The translations under genes and the position numbers were made by a program. Shown piece by piece: positions 24,786 through 30,143 of a stretch of 30,143 nucleotides of DNA. The stretch comes from JAWOFN01 sp046497505 [NCBI: bacterium] (GTDB taxonomy: Bacteria; Blakebacterota; Blakebacteria; Blakebacterales). The notes under the pieces were generated by a model. The model had not been told where the DNA came from. It worked only from the letters and a program-made list of their open reading frames with translations, and ran no database searches. Position 1 is the stretch's first letter. Every line of letters starts with the position of its first letter. The DNA lies in assembly GCA_046497505.1 (NCBI GenBank), contig JAWOFN010000141.1, positions 1 through 30,143 of the forward strand, read 5' to 3'.

Positions 24786-27155
24786 TCACTCCCTCGTGCT
24801 CGTGGTGTCCGTCACTTCTCCTGTCGCCGCCCGCGCCGCAGCCACCGCCGCCTGGCCCAGGGCGATCCCCCCGTCGCCGGGGGGGAGCTGGCGATGGACG
24901 AGCACCTCCATCCCTTCCGCCTCCAGGAGGGGGAGGGTGAGTTCCAGCAGCAGGGTGTTCTGCCAGACCCCGCCGCTCAGGACCACCCGCCCCCGGCCGG
25001 ATGCCTCCCGGGCCGCCCGGCACGCCGTGGTGATGCCGCGGGCCAGACCCCGGTGGAAGCGCATGGAGACCCGCCCCGGGTCGAGCCCCGCCCGGACGTC
25101 TCCGGCCGCCTCCCGGATCATGGGGGAGGGGTCCAGGATCCCTTCGGAGAAGGTGAAGGGGTAGCCCCCCTCTTCGGCGGGGTCCGCGGCGGCCTCCAGC
25201 TCGCAGGCGGCCTGAGCCTCCCACGTCGCCTCCTGGCAGATGCCTGCCAGGGAGGAGACCGCGTCGAAGAGGCGACCCGCGCTGGATGTGGGGGGAGAGT
25301 TGAGGCCCCGGCGCATCACGGCGTCCAGCACGGTGCGTTCTTCATCCCCCGCGGTCCGCAGCGGGGGGAGGCTCTCGTACCAGAGCACCTCCGCGTGGCG
25401 GAGCCATGCCATGGCCATCCGGTAGGGTCGACGCATCGCGGCCTCCCCGCCGGGGAGGGGGACATAGGGGAGATGGGCGAAGCGCCGGGACCCCGTGTAG
25501 GAGGCGATGAGGAACTCCCCGCCCCAGATCGCCCCGTCCGTTCCGTAACCGGTGCCGTCGAAGCTCACTGCGATGACCTCCTCCCCGAGTCGCAGGCCGT
25601 GTTCTGCCATGCAGGCTGCCGCGTGGGCATGGTGGTGCTGTACCGCCGTCAGGGGGAGGTCCCGCTCCTCGGCCAGCCGGCGGGCCGCCAGGGTGGAGCG
25701 GTAGTCGGGGTGGAGGTCGCACACCACGACCTCCGGTTCCACGCGGAAGAGCCGAGCGTAATGCTCGACCCCCTCCTCCCAGGCGCGGAGGGTGGCAACA
25801 TCGTCCAGGTCGCCGATGTGGTGGCTGAGGTAGGCCCGGTCCTCCCGGGCCAGGCAGAAGGTGTTCTTCAGGTCCGCTCCGGCGGCCAGCAGGTGCGGGG
25901 CATCGAAGGAAAGGGAGAGGGGCATGGGTGCCCATCCCCGGGCCCGACGATGGAGGAGGGTCCCGCCGGCGGCAAGGGCCGCCACCGAGTCGTCGCAGCG
26001 CATGTGGATGGGGCGGTCGTGAGTGAGGATGAGGTCGGCCAGGGGGGCCAGACGTTCCCGGGCCTCCTCGTCGCGGTAGGCGATCGGTTCCTCGCTCAGG
26101 TTCCCGCTGGTCATGACCAGCACCCGGGGCATCCCTTCCGCCGGCTCCAGGAGCAGGTGGTGCAGGGGGGTGTAGGGGAGCATGAAGCCGAGGCGGTGCA
26201 GGCCGGGTGCCAGGCTGCGGGGGAGGGTGTCCTCCTCCCGCCGGGCCAGGAGCACGATGGGACGCTCCGGGGAGGTGAGCAGGTCGCGCTCCCGGGGGCC
26301 CAGACGACAGTGGGACGCCACGGCAGGGACGTCCGGAGCCATGAGGGCGAAGGGGCGTCCCTCCCGACCCTTCCGTGTCCGGAGGGTCCGCACTGCCTCC
26401 TCATCGGAGGCATCGCACACCAGATGGTATCCGCCCAGTCCCTTCACCGCGGCGATGCGTCCGGCCGCCAGGGCCTCCCGGACCTCCCGGAGGGCCTCGT
26501 CCCCGCTGGAGAGCACGCGCCCCTCGGGGGCCTCCAGGGTGAGGGAGGGTCCGCAGAGGGGGCAGGCCACAGGCTGGGCATGATAGCGGCGGTCGAGGGG
26601 ATCGGTGTACTCGGCGGCGCACGCCTCGCAGAGGGGGAAGCCGGACATGGTCGTGCGGGGGCGGTCGTAGGGGACGTCCCGGACGATGGTGAAGCGGGGG
26701 CCGCAGTTGGTGCAGTTGGTGAAGGGGTAGCGGTACCTGCGGTCGGAGGGGTCCGCCATCTCCCTCAGGCAGTCCTCACAGGTGGCGATGTCGGGGGTGA
26801 CGGGCTGCGAGGCACCTTCCTCCCCCCCGGAATGGAGGATCCGGAAGTCCTCCAGCCCTTCCGCATCGCCCCCCGTGGAGATGATGTCGTGTATCCGGGC
26901 CAGGGGAGGGGCCTCGGAGAGGAGAAGGGACTCGAAGCGGTCGAGTTCGGCGGCGGTGCCCTCCAGCCGGATCTCCACGCCCCCCCCGGTGTTGCGTACC
27001 CGTCCGGCCAGCCCGATGCGGTCAGCGAGCCGGGCCACGAAGGGCCGGAACCCCACACCCTGTACCAGCCCGCGCACGATGAGGCACCGGGCATCAGGGA
27101 GCGGGGTCAGACGCCGATCTGCTGTTCCGCCAGTACGGCCAGCCAGTTCACCCAC
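24786..27155 (-). CDS. hypF: Carbamoyltransferase HypF
   Basis: A 789-residue HypF with all four parts in order. An acylphosphatase domain (GLVQGVGFRPFVARLADRIG, about residues 29-48) comes first. Two zinc fingers follow (CEDCLREM with NCTNCGPRF, and CEACAAEY with ACPLCGPS), then a YrdC-like domain (AVKGLGGYHLVCDA) and a Kae1-like domain with the metal-binding HHHAHAAACMAEHG. It makes carbamoyl-AMP from carbamoyl phosphate and ATP and transfers the carbamoyl group to HypE. The start is uncertain: GTG at 27155 overlaps hypB by 49 bases and has GAGGG upstream. A later GTG at 27077 would begin just before the acylphosphatase motif. The former leaves a normal-length N-terminus. Confidence 0.94.
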   Translation of the reverse strand: MGELAGRTGGTADRRLTPLPDARCLIVRGLVQGVGFRPFVARLADRIGLAGRVRNTGGGVEIRLEGTAAELDRFESLLLSEAPPLARIHDIISTGGDAEGLEDFRILHSGGEEGASQPVTPDIATCEDCLREMADPSDRRYRYPFTNCTNCGPRFTIVRDVPYDRPRTTMSGFPLCEACAAEYTDPLDRRYHAQPVACPLCGPSLTLEAPEGRVLSSGDEALREVREALAAGRIAAVKGLGGYHLVCDASDEEAVRTLRTRKGREGRPFALMAPDVPAVASHCRLGPRERDLLTSPERPIVLLARREEDTLPRSLAPGLHRLGFMLPYTPLHHLLLEPAEGMPRVLVMTSGNLSEEPIAYRDEEARERLAPLADLILTHDRPIHMRCDDSVAALAAGGTLLHRRARGWAPMPLSLSFDAPHLLAAGADLKNTFCLAREDRAYLSHHIGDLDDVATLRAWEEGVEHYARLFRVEPEVVVCDLHPDYRSTLAARRLAEERDLPLTAVQHHHAHAAACMAEHGLRLGEEVIAVSFDGTGYGTDGAIWGGEFLIASYTGSRRFAHLPYVPLPGGEAAMRRPYRMAMAWLRHAEVLWYESLPPLRTAGDEERTVLDAVMRRGLNSPPTSSAGRLFDAVSSLAGICQEATWEAQAACELEAAADPAEEGGYPFTFSEGILDPSPMIREAAGDVRAGLDPGRVSMRFHRGLARGITTACRAAREASGRGRVVLSGGVWQNTLLLELTLPLLEAEGMEVLVHRQLPPGDGGIALGQAAVAAARAATGEVTDTTSTRE

Positions 27156-27769
27156 GCGTCAACACCCTCACGGGTCCTGCAGGAGAGAGGGAAGCTCACG
27201 ACCCCCTCGTTCAGGCTCTCCACGCCCCTGCGGAAGCGTTCCATATCGAAATCCACATGGGGGAGGAGATCGATCTTGTTGATCACCAGGGCCTCCACCC
27301 CACGGTACATGCCGGGATACTTGTATGGTTTGTCGTCCCCCTCGGGGACCGAGGCCACCAGCACGCTGGTGTGCGTGCCCAGCTTGAAGCTGGCGGGACA
27401 GATCAGGTTCCCCACGTTCTCGACGATGACCATGTCCAGTTCCTCCAGGGGGAGCTGATCGAGGGCGTCGGCGATCATGGAGGCGTCCAGGTGGCAACCG
27501 CCGCCGGTGTTGACCTGGACGGTCATACCCCCGACCGCGTCGATGCGGTCGGCGTCGAGGTTGGTGGCCAGGTCTCCCTCCACCACCGCCACGTCGAACC
27601 GGTCGGCCAGGGCGGGGATGGTGAGTTCCAGCAGGGAGGTCTTCCCGGCACCGGGAGAGGCCATGATGTTCATGGCGTAGACTCCGTGCTCGTCCAGACA
27701 CCGGCGGTTGAGCAGCGCGAGCTGGTCGTTCGCCTTCGTGATCTTCTCAACGACGGGGATGGTGGCCAT
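27107..27769 (-). CDS. hypB: Nickel-insertion GTPase HypB
   Basis: A 220-residue SIMIBI GTPase. The P-loop is ASPGAGKTS (about residues 37-45), the switch region VVEGDLATNLDADRI, the intersubunit metal site GGGCHLDA with the conserved Cys-His pair, and the guanine specificity motif INKIDLLP. HypB hydrolyses GTP to drive nickel transfer from HypA to the hydrogenase large subunit. The N-terminal His-rich nickel store and the CxxCGC motif of some relatives are absent, so it is a pure GTPase form. It starts 13 bases after hypA. Confidence 0.96.
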   Translation of the reverse strand: MATIPVVEKITKANDQLALLNRRCLDEHGVYAMNIMASPGAGKTSLLELTIPALADRFDVAVVEGDLATNLDADRIDAVGGMTVQVNTGGGCHLDASMIADALDQLPLEELDMVIVENVGNLICPASFKLGTHTSVLVASVPEGDDKPYKYPGMYRGVEALVINKIDLLPHVDFDMERFRRGVESLNEGVVSFPLSCRTREGVDAWVNWLAVLAEQQIGV

Positions 27770-27782
27770 ATCGTGCTTCCTC

Positions 27783-28154
27783 TCAGGTGGTCCGCCCCTG
27801 GCGGGCGGGTTCCTGTTCCAGATCGATGGCTTCCAGGTGGAACTCCTTCCCCTGGACGACCCGGACCTCGGGGCTCCCGCAGCGGGTGCAGGAGAAGTCC
27901 TCGTCGTCCGGCTCGAAGGTGCGGCCGCACGCCCCGCAACGGAACTTCAGCGGCACGCGATGGAAGTGGAGGCGGGCCCCCTCGGCGGGGGTGTCCTCGC
28001 TGATGAGGTCCCAGTAGAACTGGAGGGATTCGTCCACCACGCTGGAGAGCCGTCCGATGCGCAGGTGGAGGCCGGTGATCCGGCCCCCCCCGGCGCGCTC
28101 GGCGTGCTCCAGCGCCAGCTCAAGGACGCTCTCGGCGATGGGCAGTTCGTGCAT
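27783..28154 (-). CDS. hypA: Nickel metallochaperone HypA
   Basis: A 123-residue HypA. The N-terminus MHELPIAESVLELALEHAER supplies the nickel ligand His2. The zinc site uses two CxxC pairs, CGACGRTF and CTRCGS, about 13 residues apart. HypA delivers Ni(II) to the large subunit precursor together with HypB. The start is the ATG at 28154 with GAGGG upstream; longer in-frame codons extend into the promoter region of the divergent gene. It is the first gene of the leftward hypABFCDE operon. Confidence 0.95.
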   Translation of the reverse strand: MHELPIAESVLELALEHAERAGGGRITGLHLRIGRLSSVVDESLQFYWDLISEDTPAEGARLHFHRVPLKFRCGACGRTFEPDDEDFSCTRCGSPEVRVVQGKEFHLEAIDLEQEPARQGRTT

Positions 28155-28216
28155 CCCGCACCCGTCCCTCTTCGTGGCCCGGCCCTGTCCCGACCGGGGA
28201 TCCAGCCTCGTGCGGC

Positions 28217-28245
28217 AATATAGGAGAAACGGGTCCGGATATGAA
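28217..28245 (-). promoter_or_regulatory. Candidate sigma-70 promoter of the hyp operon
   Basis: On the minus strand TTCATA (28245-28240, 4 of 6 to TTGACA) and TATATT (28222-28217, 5 of 6 to TATAAT) are 17 bases apart, 63 bases before hypA. No Rex-like dyad is seen in this 190-base divergent region. Confidence 0.45.
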
Positions 28246-28269
28246 CCGAAAGCGGGGGTGGGGCGCCTT

Positions 28270-28299
28270 TTGACCCGGACGCCGCGGCGGGGGTATTCT
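28270..28299 (+). promoter_or_regulatory. Candidate sigma-70 promoter of the M20 gene
   Basis: TTGACC (28270-28275, 5 of 6) and TATTCT (28294-28299, 4 of 6) are separated by 18 bases. The start codon is at 28345, giving a leader of about 40 bases with GGAGG at 28333-28337. Confidence 0.5.
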
Positions 28300-28344
28300 C
28301 GGACCGCCGTCCCGTTGCCCGCGACCCCGACCGGAGGACCTTCC

Positions 28345-29844
28345 ATGTCCAGACGCAGCCCCCATCGGCCCCCCGCCGCCCCCGTCATCCCCTTCCTGCT
28401 GACCCTCCTGGCCGCCTCCCTCCACGTCCCGCCCGCATGGGCACAGGGTCCGGAGGAGCTTCGAAGCCGGGCGTTCCAGGTGGTGGAGGAGCGGTCGGAG
28501 GAGCTCGTCCGCCTCAGCGACGCCATCTGGTCGTATGCGGAGCTCGCCCTGCGGGAACACCGCTCGGCGGCCGAGCTGGCGGACTACCTGGAGGTGAACG
28601 GGTTCAGGGTGACCCAGGGTGTGGCGGGCATGCCCACCGCCTTCGTGGCGGAGAAGGGCAGGGGGAAGCCGGTCATCGGGATCCTGGCCGAGTTCGACGC
28701 CCTCCCCGGTCTCAGCAACACGACCGACCCCCGGAAGGAAGCCGTGGAGCAGGGCGCCCCCGGCCACGGCTGCGGGCACAACCTCTTCGGTGCCGCCAGC
28801 ACCGGAGCGGCGGTGACCGCCGCCCAGGTCCTGGAGGAGGAGGGGCTGGAGGGTACGATCCGCCTCTTCGGCTGCCCCGCGGAGGAGACGGTGGTGGGGA
28901 AGGTCTACATGGCTCGGGAGGGGGTTTTCGACGGGCTGGACGCCTGCCTGGACTGGCACCCGAGCAGCCGCACGCGGGTGGATTTCTCCCGGACGCGGGC
29001 CATGAACAACTTCACCGTGGAGTTCTTCGGTCAGACCGCCCACGGAGCGGGGGACCCTTGGAACGGGCGGAGTTCGCTGGACGCGGTGGAGCTGATGAAC
29101 CACGCGGTGAACATGCTCAGGGAACACGTGAAGCCCTCGACCCGGATCCACTACGTGATCTCCGACGGCGGCGGGGCACCCAATGTGGTCCCCGCCTACG
29201 CGAAGGTGTGGTACTACGTGCGCGACCTGGAGCGGGACGGGGTGGAGAGCACCTACGAGTGGGTGCTGGAGGCGGCTCGGGGGGCGGCCATCGCCACCCG
29301 GACCGAGCACGAGGTCTTCCTCACCACCGGGGTGCACAGCTACCTGCTGAACCGGCCCCTCACCGAACTGGTGGACCGGAACCTGAGGGCCGCCGGACCG
29401 CCGGAGTGGACGGAGGAGGAGCAGGCCTTCGCCCGCCGGATCCAGGAGGAGCTGGGCAGGCCGACGGCGGGGCTCGATGAGGAGATCGGTGAGATGCCGG
29501 CCGAGGAGAAGCCCGCCGGCGGCGGGTCCACCGACGTGGCGGAGGTGAGCCGGATCGTCCCCACCGCCAAGTTCCGGGTGGCGTCGATGCCCCGGGAGGC
29601 GCCCGGTCACTCGTGGGCGGTGGTCTCGTGCGGGGGGATGAGCATCGGCCACAAGGCGGTGATCACCGCGGCCCGCACCCTCTCCGCAGCGGCCCTGGAA
29701 CTGGCCGTCTCCCCGGAGGTCATCGAGGCGGCGTGGGAGGAGTTCAGGGAGAAGACGGAGGGCGAACCGTACGAGAGCCCCATCCCGGCCGACCAGCCCC
29801 CTCCGCTCCCGCCGGCCGGGGAGGACGCCGGTTCAGGGAGTTGA
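28345..29844 (+). CDS. Secreted M20-family amidohydrolase, AbgB-like
   Basis: A 499-residue M20 metallohydrolase. The first 33 residues form a signal peptide: an Arg-rich start, a hydrophobic PFLLTLLAASLHV core and a PPAWAQ cleavage region. Metal-binding motifs of the aminobenzoyl-glutamate/aminoacylase branch are present: GILAEFDALPGL, GHGCGHNLFGAAS and GCPAEETVVGK with the catalytic Glu pair. The dimerisation lid follows (FTVEFFGQTAHGAGDPWNGR), then HSWAVVSCGGMSIGHKA near the C-terminus. It should hydrolyse an amide bond of an N-acyl amino acid or peptide-like substrate outside the cytoplasm; p-aminobenzoyl-glutamate is the family precedent and not proven here. Start set by GGAGG seven bases upstream. 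The C-terminus is a Pro/Gly-rich tail. Confidence 0.88.
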   Translation: MSRRSPHRPPAAPVIPFLLTLLAASLHVPPAWAQGPEELRSRAFQVVEERSEELVRLSDAIWSYAELALREHRSAAELADYLEVNGFRVTQGVAGMPTAFVAEKGRGKPVIGILAEFDALPGLSNTTDPRKEAVEQGAPGHGCGHNLFGAASTGAAVTAAQVLEEEGLEGTIRLFGCPAEETVVGKVYMAREGVFDGLDACLDWHPSSRTRVDFSRTRAMNNFTVEFFGQTAHGAGDPWNGRSSLDAVELMNHAVNMLREHVKPSTRIHYVISDGGGAPNVVPAYAKVWYYVRDLERDGVESTYEWVLEAARGAAIATRTEHEVFLTTGVHSYLLNRPLTELVDRNLRAAGPPEWTEEEQAFARRIQEELGRPTAGLDEEIGEMPAEEKPAGGGSTDVAEVSRIVPTAKFRVASMPREAPGHSWAVVSCGGMSIGHKAVITAARTLSAAALELAVSPEVIEAAWEEFREKTEGEPYESPIPADQPPPLPPAGEDAGSGS

Positions 29845-30093
29845 GACCAGTCCCCGGAAGAGGTCCTCGTAGCGGGGGAGGACCGCCTCGTCGCTGAACG
29901 CGTCCTCCGCCCGCTTCTTCCCCCTCCGGGCGATACCCGCCCGCAGGACGGGATCCGCGAGGAGCCGGGTCAGTTCCTCCGCCAGCGCCCCGGTATTTCT
30001 GGGGGGCACCCGTATCCCGGCCCTCCCCTGGAGGATGAAGTCGGGCCCCGGCCTGCCGACGGTGGCCTTCGCCGGCCCGGGGCCCGACTTCAT
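29833..30093 (-). CDS. Glycosyltransferase (GT4-like), C-terminal fragment
   Basis: The last roughly 70 codons of a glycosyltransferase are seen. GRAGIRVPPRNTGALAEEL followed by TRLLADPVLRAGIARRGKKR and a closing RYEDLFRGL is the usual end of the C-terminal Rossmann domain of group 1 glycosyltransferases, with the Ala-Gly-Ile-x-Val-Pro-Pro segment that contacts the nucleotide sugar. The apparent ATG at 30093 is not a true start: everything beyond about 30052 belongs to the fold-back repeat or its loop, so the N-terminal residues read there cannot be trusted. Its stop overlaps the convergent M20 gene end by 12 bases. Donor and acceptor sugars are unknown. Confidence 0.65.
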   Translation of the reverse strand: MKSGPGPAKATVGRPGPDFILQGRAGIRVPPRNTGALAEELTRLLADPVLRAGIARRGKKRAEDAFSDEAVLPRYEDLFRGLVSTP

Positions 30094-30143
30094 CCTCCAG
30101 GGGAGGGCCGGGATACGGGTGCCCCCCAGAAATACCGGGGCGC
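29985..30143. repeat. Perfect 67-bp inverted repeat at the window end
   Basis: Bases 29985-30051 and 30077-30143 are exact reverse complements around a 25-base loop, and the right arm stops precisely at the last base of the window. The left arm is ordinary glycosyltransferase coding sequence. Such terminal fold-backs are typical of assembly or amplification artefacts at contig ends, so the right arm is probably not genomic. Confidence 0.95.

Noticed and set aside
24636-27458. 940-codon open frame antisense to hypF
   Set aside because: HypF on the opposite strand has all expected domains; this frame has no recognisable domain and reads as a shadow.

Overview
This is a high-GC bacterial window, apparently one assembled contig: a transketolase gene is cut at base 1 and the right end is a fold-back inverted repeat. 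Several traits would fit Gemmatimonadota or a related high-GC lineage: secreted M28 and M20 hydrolases, a six-bladed beta-propeller lipoprotein, a NapC/NirT-type multiheme cytochrome and strong GGAGG-type ribosome sites. There is no rRNA or ribosomal protein gene to confirm this, so the assignment is only a guess.

Left part (1-13.0 kb): mixed housekeeping and accessory genes. On the minus strand lie the transketolase N-terminus, a macrodomain hydrolase, MutY and an MFS efflux protein. Divergent from them is a copper module (CopA ATPase and CsoR repressor) with a perfect AT-rich palindrome in front of it that is a good CsoR operator candidate. Converging on it is a seven-heme membrane cytochrome c. 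Then follow a small lower-GC hypothetical gene, a beta-propeller lipoprotein, a quinone-oxidoreductase-like MDR enzyme, and a two-gene unit of an M28 peptidase and a membrane zinc-ribbon protein.

Middle (13.0-13.7 kb): a 734-base gene-free region. It holds a candidate structured RNA ending in a strong intrinsic terminator, a further stem-loop, and two 18-bp Rex-like (TTGTGAA-N4-TTCACAA) operators upstream of the hydrogenase operon.

Core (13.7-28.2 kb): a complete heterodisulfide-reductase-linked [NiFe] hydrogenase of the group 3c (MvhADG-HdrABC) type. The rightward operon is hdrC-hdrB-hdrA-mvhD-mvhG-mvhA-maturation protease-CNB protein, with ATGA/TGATG overlaps at several joints. The leftward operon hypA-hypB-hypF-hypC-hypD-hypE-DUF1847 meets it tail to tail with 36 bases between. 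Together they supply the catalytic subunits, the flavin-based electron-bifurcating partner, the C-terminal processing protease and the full Ni/Fe(CN)2CO cofactor assembly set. Family knowledge predicts H2 oxidation coupled to ferredoxin reduction plus reduction of a disulfide or unknown high-potential acceptor. No methanogenesis genes are present, so the acceptor is open. Rex-like operators would tie expression to the NADH/NAD+ ratio.

Right end (28.3-30.1 kb): a secreted M20 amidohydrolase of the AbgB type with a good sigma-70 promoter, then the C-terminal end of a glycosyltransferase running into a perfect 67-bp inverted repeat that is most likely an assembly artefact.
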